This document shows, piece after piece, positions 44,920-56,382 of a stretch of DNA of 64,000 nucleotides. The stretch covers positions 1 through 64,000 of the forward strand of contig VXBP01005577.1 in NCBI GenBank assembly GCA_013400115.1, read 5' to 3'. The stretch is from Rhinopomastus cyanomelas. Taxonomy: Eukaryota > Chordata > Aves > Bucerotiformes > Rhinopomastidae. Positions within the stretch are counted from its first letter, which is position 1, and the number at the start of each line of letters is the position of its first letter. The notes beneath the pieces were generated by a model that had not been told where the DNA came from, did no database searches, and saw nothing but the letters and a program-made list of their open reading frames with translations. The position numbers and the translations under genes were made by a program.

Positions 44920-45322
44920 GAGGAGAGGATGTTAGCGAGGGCAGGGAAGGGCCTGGGGAGTCAGTCTGATGAGGAGAGTTGGAGCTGTTGAGTTGGAGCA
45001 AGAGGAGGCTGAAGGGAGACTTAATCGCTCTCTACAACCATCTGAGAGGTCACTGTAGAGATGCTGGTGCTGGGCTCTTCTCAGAGGTCATTAGAGACAG
45101 AAACAGAGGGAAGGGCTTCCAGCTTCAACAGGGGAGGGTTAGGCTGGCCATCAGGGAGAGAGTGGTCAGGGACTGGGATGGGCTGCCCAGGGTGGGGTTG
45201 AGTGCTCATCCCTTGGAGAGTTTAAAAGTCACTTAGCTGTGGTGCTGGGGGATGTGGTTCAGGGTGACCTTGTAGAGTTGATGCTTGGGCTCCTTTTCAT
45301 AGAAGCTGAATGATTCTATGAA
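44920..45322 (+). mobile_element. CR1 group B, about 400 bp
   Basis: From GAGGATGTTAGCGAGGGCAG through GAGTTTAAAAGTCACTTAGC to GCTGAATGATTCTATG. Confidence 0.87.
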
Positions 45323-46380
45323 CTTGGCAGTGGGGGTGGCAGTGGCTTCCCAGCCCGTGTGGATGAGGCAGTGTCCAGTCAGACTGAGCTGCAGCACTGT
45401 CCAGTTTGGCTGTGGGAGCAACTGAGGAGAGCGCAGAACCTCACTGGGAGTTCAGAACCATCCGTGAACAAGGAAGCACTGAACTGGTTGGGTTCATGTA
45501 TTTGATGGTGGTGCTTGACAACGCTTGTGGAGCTGTTGGCCTCAACACTTCAATTGCTAGAGGTGCCTTTGTTTCTATGCAGGTGGCTGTGGTCTTTCTA
45601 GAGGGGTTAAAGGAACAGGCTCGAGGCTGTTCTCCCTCTTCCCTTTCCGGGATGCCCGCAGGCTTCGTGGGCTCCAGGCTGAAAACCGCCTGTCTCCAGA
45701 GATGTCTGGGGAGAGAAGAAATTGAGTCCGGTGTAGGTGGGACAGAATGTCACTGTCTAACAACAGGGTGGATCTGGGCCAGACATGAAGAGAATGGAGA
45801 GCGAGGCTGCTGTTGTGCAGGTTTCCCCTCATCTGAACGACGCAGGTGTCACCGTCGGGGACGTTACAGGATCGCAGAGCAGCAGCGCCTGAGGCTGCTG
45901 CAGAGGTGCCTGGAAGCTCCAGACTTTCCCTCCTCTCTGCAAGGATTTGTTGCTTCCAGCAGCTGTAGAGTGGTTTGGCTGAAGCTTTTTCTGGGGAACT
46001 CCAAGGTCAGCGACGTGACTGGAAGCCCCAAAGTGTTTAGGAAATCTGTGTAATCTTCCAAGACAAATATTTTGATTGGAGGAGGAAGGGAGGGCGCGTG
46101 TGGGAGCCGCGGAATCCATTACTGCAGCATCTTCGCTGCCGCTGCTCCTCTCTTCTTGCTGCTCGGGAAGCCCTTAAAATTGAATTGTTATGCAAATGCT
46201 GGAGCAGAGCCGAAACCCAGCAGATCTCTGCAATAACCGTCTAAAAGCCTGGGCAGCATTAAAAGGGACAGAAAGTGATGACAGAGTCGGAGACTGCTGG
46301 ACTGGCAGGGAAGTGCTGTTCCCTCCAGAGAGCTGGAGGTGACCGAGCTGGTTTCGGGAGCGATTTGCAGCATCGCAGTG
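45323..46380. other. Unique sequence in CSMD2 intron 1, with a long chance frame
   Basis: A 648-nt plus-strand frame (45406-46053) has no recognised domain. An octamer (ATGCAAAT) lies at 46190-46197. No repeat. Confidence 0.35.
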
Positions 46381-46840
46381 GTCACAGAATCACTGAACGT
46401 TGGGGATTGGAAGGGACTTTGAAAGATCATCCGGTCCTGTCCCCCTGCCACAGCAGGATCCCCCAGATCCAGTCGCACAGAAACAGTCCAGGGGGGTTTG
46501 AAACGTCTCCAGAGAAGGAGATTCCACAGGCCCTTCCCGGGCTCTGGCACCCTCACAGGGAAGAAGGTCCTTCTCACATTGATGCGGAACCTCCTCTGTC
46601 CCAGCTCATGCCCCTTTGTCCTGTCACTGGGTGCCCCTGAGCAGAGCCTGGCTCCATCCTCCTCACACCCACCCTTCACATATTGATCAACATCCATGGG
46701 GTCACCCCTCAGGCTCCTTCTTTCCCAGCTCCCTCAGCCTTTCCTCAGCAGGGAGATGCTCCCCTCCCTCCATCATCCAGTGGCTCTGCGCTGGGCTCTC
46801 TCCAGCAGCTCTCTTTGTGCCATCCACTTGGAACTCCAGG
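46381..46840 (-). mobile_element. CR1 group A, antisense
   Basis: GTCACAGAATCACTGAACG to CCAGCAGCTCTCTTTGTGCC. A deletion shortens the CTGCCCAGGG region (CACAGGCCCTTCCCGGGCTC). Confidence 0.88.
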
Positions 46841-47365
46841 ACTGCTTTTGATTTGGGGTGGATGTCACAGTTCTCTCTGGTCCTGGCAGCAGCATCATGA
46901 GCTGGGTTCAGCCCTTAGGTTCCTCAGTTGCTCTCTCCACGTGCTCAGAGAGGGAAGTGACGTAAATCATGGCCCTGATGATGCTCCTGGATCCGCCGGC
47001 TTTTGATGAAAAGTTCGAGGTAATGGAAGGGCTCTGCATTATTTATTGTGCAGAAGGTTTCGGGAGAAGGCTCATGGTTAAGATAAAACTCTGGGATTCT
47101 AGGATTTGTTTGTGGCAACAGGAGGGTCAAACTACACTGTGGGTGAACTACTTGGGGATGTAGGACACTGCTGTGTAAGGAAGTGAAATCAGCTGGTGAT
47201 AACTCAAACCAGTGAACACTGGGAAAGGGATCTCTTGTCCTGTGTGAGTGGCAGACAGTGATAAAACCAAATCAGTTCTGCAAGATGAACCGATCAGTAC
47301 GGGGCTGAGGCTGTAGGTTGGTGGTCTTGGGGACAAGGTTGTGGAAACCAGGGACAGGTCTGATA

Positions 47366-47722
47366 ACGAGAGGCTGAGGGAGCTGGGGTTATTTAGTCTG
47401 GAGAAGAGGAGACCTTATTGCTGTCTACAACTACATAGAGGGAGGCTGGGGTTGGTCTCTTCTCCTCAGTCACCAGTGGTAGTACAAGAGGAAATGGCCT
47501 CAAGTTGCCCCTGGGAGGGTGAGGTTGGCCATGAGGAGAAACCTCTTCCCTGACAGAGGGGTTGGAACAGGCTGCCCAGGGAGGGGGGAGTTGCTGTCCC
47601 TGGAGGAGCTAAAACACTGAGTAGCTGTGGCCCCGGGGAGCAGGGTTGAGTGGGGTTGGGATGATGGTTGGACTGGGCGAGCTGGGAGGTCTCTTCCAGC
47701 GGGAGTGACTCCATGGCTCTGC
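47366..47722 (+). mobile_element. CR1 group D, divergent
   Basis: AACGAGAGGCTGAGGGAGCT, then GAGGAAATGGCCTCAAGTTG, to GGAGTGACTCCATGGCTCTG. The hallmark TTTAAAAACC is replaced by CTAAAACACTG, so this is an older or separate subfamily. Confidence 0.8.
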
Positions 47723-48370
47723 GGTGAGACCCGTCAGCGCCTGTGCGTGCAGGGTGTGAACGGCCGTGTTCTCGAGCAAAGCGATTGTTACGTCAAGGTT
47801 GCTACAGACAGGAACAACACGGGGTAGGAACGTTCATGCCTGAGTAACAAAGGCTAAAGCAAATGACACCACGGAGCCCCGCTGCGTTAGGGAGGAGACA
47901 GCCGTGTATGTCAGCCCGAGACGATGCTGCCGCGAGCCAGCCACTGGGTATGATTTGATATTTGTTCTCCTGAGCTGTGCAGTGACCATACATCAGTTTG
48001 CTAAATTAGATTTCTGCTGACAAGCCAAGTGCATCAACGTATATTTTAGGCAGCACTTCAGAAATCCTATTCCCCTCGCTGAAGCTTCAGCTTCCTTAGA
48101 TATTAATAAGGTGTCAGTCAGCACAGTTGGAGTAACTTCCCCGGTCTGCACCGCCGTGGATCTGGCCCTGCTGGCTTTGAGGAGCTGGACGTAGGTGGGA
48201 CATGAAGGTCTGTGCCTGTTGTGAAGTCAGGCAGCACCTTGGAGTGCTGTTGGTGACAGAGCTTGGCTGTGGAAGCTGATGTGAGCCTGCAGAGCTGCTG
48301 GAGTCCTGCGTCCAGTGCTGGAGCTCAGTCCCAGCCAGGGGCCTGCAGGTTGCAGCTCACTCCTTAGTTA
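47723..48370. other. Unique sequence; candidate conserved block
   Basis: 47940-48130 is AT-rich (GATTTGATATTTGTTC, GCTAAATTAGATTTC, ACGTATATTTTAGGC, AGATATTAATAAGG) and reads like a conserved enhancer rather than decayed repeat. Confidence 0.35.
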
Positions 48371-48496
48371 TCTCTGGAGACGTTTCAAACCCACCTGGCC
48401 TGTTCCTGTGTGACTGGATCTGGGGGATCCTGCTGTGGCAGGGGGACTGGACTGTTTGATCTTTGGAGGTCCCTTCCAGTCCCCAGTGCTCTGCGA
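48371..48496 (+). mobile_element. CR1 group A tail
   Basis: TCTCTGGAGACGTTTCAAAC to CCCCAGTGCTCTGCGAC. Confidence 0.8.
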
Positions 48497-49504
48497 CACA
48501 AGCGCAGCCCCATCCTCCCGCGTCTGACCAAGGTCAGATGCAAAGCGCAAGTCAAGCTCCCGCTGGCTGCTGTCTCCAGCCGCGTGGCTGTTGCTGCCCA
48601 CAGACACTCCTGGGTGTTGAGCACAAGGACGTTCTTCCTCCCCAACCCCTGGCACGAGGCTCGTTGATACCCAGAGTGGAGCGGGAGGGGGTTGCAGCCC
48701 CTCGAGCAGAGGCAGCCAGAGCTTTGTTGGGCTGATGCTTCTATATTCTTTCAGTGAGGTGTCTGTCCCCGGTAAGTCTTCGACGGTTAAATGTGTGTTA
48801 CGGTGCCGCGGGCTTCCCCAAGCAGGGCGCTTCTTCTCAGAGCATGTTGGCAAGTGAATGTTTCATCCTCTTCCTCGTGCCCACGAGCCAGGAGCTGAGC
48901 GATGCCCTGTTGGCATTGCCCAGAGCAGGGTTCTGTTGCACAGACAAGCAGTGTGCGAGAGGCTGGTTAGAGCTGACTGCTCAGCTCTGGCGTTGGGGAA
49001 GCGCTCGTGCCCCCAGACAGAGGTGGGGGCTGTTTTCTGCAGAGTTTCCGTGGACTGTGGGGGGTTTTTTATTGGCTGGCTGTGCTCCCCGTGGAGCAAG
49101 GCTCTGTGCACCAGCAGTGCCAAGGATGCTAATGCCTTCGCCCTTGTCTGGGAAACTTTTAAGTGCTGCCGTAATGGCATTACCCTGATGCAATCATTAA
49201 AAAGATAGAGTCTCATAATAAACCACTTTCCAGAATTGAAAATAGCAGGTTGTGCTGGCAGGGTTCGAGTCGCAATGAGCTCCGTGCTCAGGCTGGTCCT
49301 GGCAGAGCAGGACAGGTGCCCACAGACACATACCCGCTGATGAGTCTGTTCCGCCGTCCGCGCCCAGCAGGCCGTGAGTAATGGACTTGGAGGCTGCAGC
49401 GTCTGCAGGCGTGTTTGCACTGCCTTGTGGTGGGGAGCGTCTCACCCAGCAGCTCTTTCCCCCAGAGGAAGCTGAGATGAGAGGAGCTTGCCCTGGTTAG
49501 TGAG
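48497..49504. other. Unique sequence in CSMD2 intron 1
   Basis: 49120-49260 contains GTAATGGCATTACCC (a near palindrome) and TGCAATCATTAAAAAG. Nothing coding recognised. Confidence 0.3.
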
Positions 49505-49858
49505 AACTGGCTTAGGGTCAGGCTGAGCACACTGGATGCACACAAGTCCGTGGGCACTGATGGGCTGCGCCCACGAGTGCCGAGGGAGACAGCGGAACTC
49601 GTTGCTAGGTCAGTGTCCATCATCTTTGCCAAGTCATGGGAGTCAGGAGAGGTGCCTGGGGACTGCAGGAGAGCAAATGTCACTGCAGTCTTCAGAAAGG
49701 GAAAGAAGGAGGACCCACGTAACTACAGACCGGTCAGCCTCACCTCCATCCCAGGACAGGGGATGGAACAGTCTGTCCTGGGCGCTGTCTGTAGGCTCAG
49801 CAAGGACAGGAGGGTCATCAGGGACAGTCAGCATGGCTTCACCAAGGGGCAGCTGCTC
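49505..49858 (+). mobile_element. CR1 ORF2 reverse-transcriptase fragment
   Basis: In one open frame (from about 49550) the translation gives the start of the CR1 reverse transcriptase domain: DGL.PRV.RE...V, then SIIF..SW.SGEVP, then KEDPRNYRPVSLTS, then SQHGFTKG. This is the only clear piece from the middle of CR1 ORF2. The frame is open but the domain breaks off before the catalytic FADD motif. Confidence 0.85.
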
Positions 49859-50043
49859 TGTGCCCTTCTGGAACTGGGAGGCCCAGAACTGGACACAAGA
49901 TTCCAGCTGTGGTCTCCCCAGGGCAGAGTAGACAGGGAGGAGAACCTCTCTCCATCTACTAACTGAGCCACCCGGTTGGACTTCTTGACCCTAAGGGCAC
50001 CTTGCTGGCTCCTGCTCTTTTCCAACCTGAGTGATTCTGTGAC
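49859..50043 (-). mobile_element. CR1 mosaic joined to the RT fragment
   Basis: At TGTGCCCTTCTGGAACTGG the sequence switches to antisense group A (GATTCCAGCTGTGGTCTCCC to CCTTGCTGGCTCC). It then ends with a sense group B tail (CTTTTCCAACCTGAGTGATT, 50018-50042). Confidence 0.78.
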
Positions 50044-50720
50044 AAGGCAGGGGGTGACTGGTCTGTGTGGGAGGCTGCTGCAGTCCTGTTACTCCAGTAA
50101 GGTGTGAAGTGGTGCCTCATGTCCAGAGTCTGGGTGGCAGAGGATGCTCCACAAGTTCCAGAGGAAAGTCATCCTCTTTCAGATAGGAATTCACCGGCAC
50201 CGTGATCACCCAGACACTGCTGCTGTCCTTCCGTACCCTTCTGCCTAACGCTCCTGGGCCCAGGGGATGGAGAGAATTGTTTCTGCCAGCCTTCAGAGGA
50301 GGAACTGGAGTGTTTCCTTGTCATGTGCTTTAGATGGGGGATAAGGCTTTGTCAGTCAGGGCTGAGCTGCACCAGCTCAAAGCTGAGAGCACATCAGCCT
50401 GGGCACAAACCCTCCTGGGCTGGCAGGGTCCCAGTCCCGCAGTCCCCAGCGGTGTCCGATACCAGTGAAGCTCCCTGCTTTTCCACTTGATGGGCAATTT
50501 ATTGCTTTCCAGTTTGTTGGCTTTTGGGGAAACTCATTTTTGTTTGCAATAAGCAATTTTCTTTCAGCTGTGTCCAAAACCCATCTTGGTCAGAACCATG
50601 AGCATGCAAATCTGTCAGCAGATGGATTTGCTGTGTCGGGAAGCCCTGCCCTGTTCTTTGCTCTCAGTGGGTTTTCTCCTCAGATTTACTGTTTGCTGGG
50701 TTTTTTAATCACTGAATCCT
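50044..50720. other. Unique sequence in CSMD2 intron 1
   Basis: No gene or repeat recognised. Confidence 0.3.
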
Positions 50721-51017
50721 AGAATCACAGAGCATCAGGGATGGGAAGGACCTCGAAAGATCAGCCAGTCCTGTCCCCCTGACACAGCAGGATCCCCTAG
50801 ATCCAGCTGCACAGGAACAGTCCAGGAGGGTTTGAAATGTCTCCAGTGAAGGAGACTCCACAACCCCCCTGGGCAGCCCCTGCCAGGGCTCTGGCACCCT
50901 CACTGCCAACAAGGTCCTTCTCACACTGATGGGGAACCTCCTCTGCTCCAGCTCACACCCGCTGCCCCTTGTCCTGTCACTGGGTGCCCCTGGGCAGAGC
51001 CTGGCTCCATCCTCCTG
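50721..51017 (-). mobile_element. CR1 group A, antisense
   Basis: AGAATCACAGAGCATCAGGG to GAGCCTGGCTCCATCCTCCT. Core nearly identical to 18992 and 38595. Confidence 0.9.
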
Positions 51018-51843
51018 ATGCTTTCCCCTCTCTTCCCTGCTTCCTTTACCCAACTGCCTGTTGAGGCACAAAGCAAAACCCGCCCTGGGCAGGCTGGTCT
51101 GGTCCTACTGGCTGTAATGGAAGTGAAATTCCAGGTGGTTTGCAGGGCACCTGTCGAGTCCAAAGGCAGAACTGGCACCTCCACCCCACGGGCAGCCCGG
51201 AGCTGCTGCTCCCTGCTGCCTGCACCCGCCCTGGCTCCTCTCCCAGCTGCAGCTTTGTTTACCCCGGCTCACGCAGACAACTGGGGCTTTCAGGTTGAGA
51301 TTAATTAGATTAGAAATCGGTGCTTTGATTTCTCACGGCCTTTCTCTCCCCCCCTTGCAAAGGCAGCGCTGGCATCTGCACTTCTGAGAGCCGAGCAGCT
51401 ACAGGTACAGAGCCGCAGCCCGGCCTCATTACAGCCCGTTACAATTAGAGTGACCTACTTCGGCTCAGTGGGACCTCTCCCGAGACAAAGGTCACACCCG
51501 TGTGAAGCTGCAGTGGTCAGTGGGATTCGCAGCGCGGGGAGCTGCCGTGTGCTGTGTTCGTGCTGTCCCCGAGAGCTAGGGCAGACCCACAACCCGCCCC
51601 GGGCTGAGCCTGCGCCGAGCACAGACCCCAGTCGGGAGGGAGGCGCCGCCGCTTGGCGTTTCCAGAGCACCTGGCACCTGCCTCTCAGCACGTTGTGTCA
51701 CTGCCCACCAGACACCAGCGAGATCCCCCTTCCTCCTCCACTCCCGCTCCGTGTGGCTGCAGAGCTCACCGAAGGGCTGCGCGCGCCTGGTGCCCGAAAG
51801 CTGCACTGGACAGGGAACAGCAACCCGGCGGTGAAACTGGAAC
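51018..51843. other. Unique sequence; AT-rich island at 51290-51460
   Basis: GAGATTAATTAGATTAGAAATC and GCCCGTTACAATTAGAGTG flank a GC-rich centre. This could be a conserved element. No exon. Confidence 0.3.
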
Positions 51844-51929
51844 CACAGGATCATTCCAGTTGGAAAAGACCCCCGGGACCAGCGAGTCCAACCACCAGCC
51901 CTACTCTACACAGTCACCCCTAAACTGGC
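51844..51929 (-). mobile_element. CR1 group B tail, short
   Basis: CAGGATCATTCCAGTTGG to AGTCACCCCTAAACTGG. Confidence 0.72.
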
Positions 51930-52048
51930 AGTATAAACATTCCTGATGCTGGGTGACGTTCAGAAAACCAAGTCAAGGTCAGAGACACTCCCAAGGACAC
52001 ACGAAAGGCACCAGGCTTTGGGATCACTATAAATCCATGGCATCCTTC

Positions 52049-52336
52049 CAGGAGGATGGAGCCAGGCTCTGCCCAGGGGCACCCAGTGACAGGACAAGGG
52101 GCAGCGGGTGTGAGCTGGAGCAGAGGAGGTTCCACATCAGTGTGAGAAGGACCTTGTTGGCAGTGAGGGTGCCAGAGCCCTGGCAGGGGCTGCCCAAGGG
52201 GTTGTGGAATCTCCTTCTCTGGAGACTTTTCAAACCTTCCTGGACTGTCCCTGTGTGACTGGATCTGGGGGATCCTGGTCCCATCGGACTGGCTGGTCTT
52301 TCAAGCTCCCTTCCCCTCCCTCACGTTCTGTGATTC
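52049..52336 (+). mobile_element. CR1 group A, 3' end
   Basis: CAGGAGGATGGAGCCAGG to CACGTTCTGTGATTCC. A short deletion follows GGGGGATCCTGG. Confidence 0.87.
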
Positions 52337-53554
52337 CCTGTTCTCAAAAGGTAGTTAGGTACCTGCTTCCCCAGCGGGAAGGTCTCTTCCTGAAGCAGTA
52401 CATCCTGGCAGCTGATCTTTGTCTTTGGGATGAAGTCTTCACAGGGACTGCTTTGGGGAAGGAAGATGGATTTGAGGAAGGTGTTAAGTGTTTAGCTGGT
52501 GGGTACAGGGCTGGGCTTTTGTTCTCAGAAGATGTGACTGCAGGAATACTGAGTGGGAGATGTTTGCTGTGTGCTGAGCCTGTGGGAGCAGCAGGAACCT
52601 TTCAGAGCTGCGTGACAGCAGACAGAGCAGCTGAAGGAAGCCAGGTCTAGCCATCATGTTCTTCCTGGTTACCCCCATCAGCTCTCAGAGGTGGTGGCAA
52701 TGTTTGGGTCACAGTCTGTGTCTCTTTCCAGGGGTATCATTACCAGTTTGGGGTACTTAGACCAGTGGGAATGTGCCTTTCTGTAGGGCAGCCTGCTTGG
52801 AAAGTCATGTCCAAAGCCATCAGCTCTTCTCCCTGCTTGTGAGCAACAGCTACCTGAACGAACGTGGATGGCGGGCAGAGACCTGCTGTTCTAGGAAGCG
52901 TGAGGATTTGGGGCTCTTCTTTGGTTTTTATTCCAGATTCCTATTCAGAAGGGTCTGTTGAAGCCTTGGCACTGTGTCCTGCTCCTTCCCGAGTCAGGAC
53001 AACCTCCCTTTCTGATCTTCTGCCAGTCTGGTTTCTCGCGGTCCAGACAGACAAGTCATTTGGTGACTCAGCTCCTCATTATGCATGGTGCCCGTTGCTG
53101 GGTTTGGCCTTTCAAGGTGAGGGGTGCTCTGTCTCTTGGTACAACCGAGCCCTCGTCTTGTGTCCCCTGTTCAGGTCTAACTGAGGGTGGAAGAGACTTG
53201 TTAGCTCTGGTGTCACCCTGCTGGTTTGTGGCCTCTCAGCCCCTTCAGCTTGAGGCACCCGGAATGACTGGAGACTCCTCAGTTGTGTTCAGTCCCTAAG
53301 TGCACGGTGGAGGCTGATGGGTTTGTTGGACTTTGTCATGGGCTGTGAAAGGACGTTTGAGAAAGCAGCTGCCCCAGTCCAGCTGGTGTTGGTCCATCCT
53401 GTCTCCAACCAGAGGGGGTGGAGCCCAGCTGATGGGTGCCTTGGCTCTGAGCTCCTGCAGGGAGGTCAGAGAGTCCTCTCAAGGTTTGAACCTTTGTCTG
53501 TTCTCTGGGACCATGAGCTGAGCAGAAATTCACTGGAAAAAAGTCTCCTCTGAC
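52337..53554. other. Unique sequence at the 3' end of CSMD2 intron 1
   Basis: No exon, repeat or clear regulatory block recognised. Confidence 0.3.
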
Positions 53555-53857
53555 CTGTTGGAGAGCAGTGGAGGAGAAAGGGATCTGGGGGTCCTGGTGG
53601 CCAGCAGGATGGCCAGGAACATCCTGGGGGGGATCAGAAGTGGGGTGAGAAGGACCTTGTTGGCAGTGAGGGTGCCAGAGCCCTGGCAGGGGCTGCCCAG
53701 GGGGTTGTGGAGTCTCCCCCTTGTCTGGAGCCATTTCAAACCCACCTGGCCATGTTCCTGTGTGACTGGATGTAGGGGATCCTGCTGTGTCGGGGGCACT
53801 GGGCTGTTTGATCTTTGGAGGTCCCCTCCAACCCCTCATGTCCTGTGACTCTGTGGT
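53555..53857 (+). mobile_element. CR1 group A, 74 bp before the exon 2 border
   Basis: TTGGAGAGCAGTGGAGGAG at the start, an internal deletion (GATCAGAAGTGGGGTGAGAAG), and the tail CATGTCCTGTGACTCTGTGG. The remaining 74 bp up to the acceptor contain the polypyrimidine tract and are unique. Confidence 0.88.
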
Positions 53858-53931
53858 GTGCTGGGGTGGCGACGGCGTGAACGGCGTCTCCTGCAGCACC
53901 TGACCTGTCCCCCTGTCTTTTCTCTCGGCAG

Positions 53932-54148
53932 CTCAGAACTGCAGTCACGTGTTGCAGGGCCCCAACGGGACGATACAGAGCCCAGGCTTCCCCTACGGAT
54001 ACCCCAACTATGCCAACTGCACGTGGACAATCACTGCCGAGGAGCAGACCAGGATACAGCTGGTGTTCCAGTCCTTTGCACTGGAGGAAGATTTTGATGT
54101 CTTATCCATCTACGACGGACTGCCTCAGCAGGGGAGCCTGAGAACAAG
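53932..54148 (+). CDS. CSMD2: CSMD2 coding exon 2 (first CUB domain, N-terminal two thirds)
   Basis: A 217-nt internal exon with a pyrimidine-rich acceptor (CTGTCTTTTCTCTCGGCAG, AG at 53930-53931) and a donor AACAAG|GTATGC (GT at 54149). The first two bases complete the Ala codon from exon 1. Then 71 codons follow and two bases are left over. The peptide begins Q-N-C-S-H and has the CUB hallmarks in order: first Cys; G-P-N-G-T; S-P-G-F-P; Y-P-N; second Cys in N-C-T-W; the buried L-V-F-Q-S-F-A-L-E strand; and the acidic D-F-D-V-L-S-I-Y-D-G loop, which in many CUB domains helps bind calcium. Two N-glycosylation sequons are visible (N-G-T and N-C-T). The rest of the roughly 110-residue CUB domain, with its second Cys pair, must lie in exon 3 beyond the window. 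All CSMD paralogues share this pattern. The wording is closest to what I remember of CSMD2. Confidence 0.92.
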
Positions 54149-54773
54149 GTATGCTGCGCAGACCCACGTGCCCGTGCCCGCCGCGGGGATTAGATCTGGG
54201 CTGGAGGTTTATGCTGCAATAAATTGGGAGTGTTTCTTGCTGGTGGGTTGATTTGTTACCTCTGATAAGGTTTGAAGTGTTTCTCTCAATGCCTGATGGT
54301 AGCAATTTATCAAGAATCATTCTGGGCATCCAGAGAAGTTAATTAGAAAATGGAGGCAGAGCTGATGTAGAGAGGAGCCTTCCCTCCGTCCAAAAGAGGT
54401 GCTCTGAGTGGGAGGATGGATAATGGGTTGTGGTAAGTGGCTCTGGGGGTGCGTTTGGGTGATTCCCCAGCTTGCAGTCTGCTCGTCAGCTGGACGGGGT
54501 GATGCTCTCACGCGTGACTCCGTCGTGGGTTAAGGAGTTCCTGGCTAATCGAGTTCGGTCTGAAGACTCTCCGTGGATTCTGATCTGAGACCTGCAGGTG
54601 TTAATAGAAGTTAAATGAGGGGCTGCGTTTGGAGAGGAGAACAGAAGTGCTGCTGTGGTACTAACTGTTACAGAAGCTGTCAGACTGTGTCTGAAGGGGT
54701 CATGAGCTTGGATCCTCAGCCCTGAGGGACAGATGAGATCAGCCTGGCGACTGGTGATGCGGCTCTTGGCTGC

Positions 54774-55397
54774 TGTGAATCATTCGGGTCGGAAGAGACC
54801 CCTGGGATCAGCGAGTCCAACCATCAACCCCACTCTACAAGGTCACCCCTGAACCAGAACCCCCAGCACCACATCTGAGTGACTTTTAAACTCATCCAGG
54901 GATGGGGACTCAACCCCACTCTGAGCAGCCCACTGCCTGACCACTGTCTCTGGGAAGAATCTCTTCTTGGTGTCCAGTCTGACCCTCCCCTGGTGGAGCT
55001 GGAAGCCCTTCCCTCTGCTTCTGTCGCTGATTCCCTGTGAGCAGAGCCCAGCACCAGCATCTCTGCAGTGTCCTTTCAGATGGTTGCAGAGAGCAATGAG
55101 GTCTCTCCTCAGCCTCCTCTTCCTCCAACTAACCAGCCCCAACTCTCTCCATCTCTCCCCACCAGACTGATTCTCCAGACCCTTCCCCATCTTCATTGCC
55201 CCCTCTGCCCTCCCTCCAGCCCCTCGCTGTCTCTCTTGCACCAAGGTGCCCAGAACTGGCCCCAGTACTCAAGGTGTGTTGTCCCCAGTGCTGAGTCCGG
55301 GGGGACAGCCACCTCCCTGGTCCTGCTGGACACAGTTCCTAACCCAAGCCAGGATGCCATTGGCCATCTTGGCCACCTGGGCACCCTGCTGGCTCGT
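54774..55397 (-). mobile_element. CR1 group B, about 620 bp, antisense
   Basis: GTGAATCATTCGGGTCGG, then GACTTTTAAACTCATCCAGG, to GGGCACCCTGCTGGCTCG. It is uninterrupted and serves as the reference for the split copy at 17049. Confidence 0.9.
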
Positions 55398-56039
55398 ATT
55401 CAGCTGCGGTGTCTGATGGCTGCTGAAGTCTGACTGCAGTGTAGTCAAAAAGGACTAGAAATGGTGACAGCACCTGGTGTGAGAGAGCCCCCAGCGAGAA
55501 CCCTGTGGCCAGGCACAGTCCTGCAGATGAATTTTAACCTCCAACCACTTCAGGTCAGGACGGATCCGTTGACCTCAGTGTCTTCTCCAACCCAGCTGGA
55601 AAAATCCAAAGCTAACGGAACCCGGGTGGAAATCAGCTCTTTATGTAGATGATTTCAGCTATGCAAATAAATCAGGTCTTCATCTTGTAACTGTGCTTGA
55701 GAATCATCTTAATTATGGGCCCTCATCATTTAATCAAAGGTAGCAGAGTGCTTTGCTCTGGGTGTTATGTAAAGAGTGCCTACATCTGGTAGAAAACTCT
55801 GCTCGGGAGGCGCGCGGTGAGTAGTCAGTGCTGCTCTTGCCCTGAGAAGTCCCCTGGCAAATTGCTGTCTGCATCAGCAGAGCCAGATGTTTCCTTCTGG
55901 CCTCCAGACGTCTGTGGGAGGTTCTGCTGAAGAAGCAAAATTTGTGAATGAAATGATTCCAAACTCAGGGTCGTGGTCGAGTAAATGAGTGAGACAATGG
56001 GGAGAGTCAGATCCACATGCTGCTCTGAGCTGCTTGGTG
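55398..56039. other. Unique sequence in CSMD2 intron 2 with an AT-rich block
   Basis: 55640-55800 has a perfect octamer (ATGCAAAT, 55661-55668), CTTAATTATGGGCCC and CATTTAATCAAAGG. Candidate conserved element. Confidence 0.35.
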
Positions 56040-56382
56040 GGGAGGCCTCATCGCTCCCCACAGCTCTCTGAGAGGACACTCTGCAGAGATGCTGGTGCTG
56101 GGCTCTTCTCACAGGTCATCAGTGACAGAAGCAGAGGGAAGGGCTTCCAGCTCCAACAGGACAGGGTCAGACTGGCCATCAGGAAGAAATTCTTCCTGCA
56201 GAGAGTGGTCAGGACTGGACTGGGCTTCCCAGGGTGGGGGTTGAGTCCCCATCCCTGGATGAGTTTAAATGTCACTGAGATGTGGTGCTGGGGGATCTGG
56301 TTTAGGGGTGACCTTGTAGAGTGGGGTTGGTGGTTGGACTCGATGATCCCAGGGGTCTTTTCCAACATGAATGATTCTGTAA
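56040..56382 (+). mobile_element. CR1 group B, 3' end
   Basis: GGGAGGCCTCATCGCTCCCC to CATGAATGATTCTGTAACC. Confidence 0.88.

Larger units (their letters stand above)
27936..53931 (+). other. CSMD2: CSMD2 intron 1 (25,996 bp)
   Basis: Phase 1 intron bounded by GTAAGT and a CAG acceptor. It contains about 20 CR1 fragments in both orientations (roughly equal numbers by my count), listed separately, and several AT-rich unique blocks. I found no other coding exon on either strand. HMGB4 lies inside CSMD2 in human, but no HMG-box sequence is visible in this part. Confidence 0.85.

Noticed and set aside
44346..44969. A 207-residue plus-strand open frame
   Set aside because: Cys/Arg/Leu-rich with no familiar motif, and its end overlaps the start of a CR1. 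Treated as chance.
45406..46053. A 215-residue plus-strand open frame in unique DNA within CSMD2 intron 1
   Set aside because: No recognisable domain, no clear splice or promoter context, and the frame does not begin with ATG. GC-rich composition makes chance open frames of this length plausible.
49255..49275. A GGGTTCGAGTC word resembling a tRNA B box
   Set aside because: No A box at the right distance and no cloverleaf could be drawn around it.
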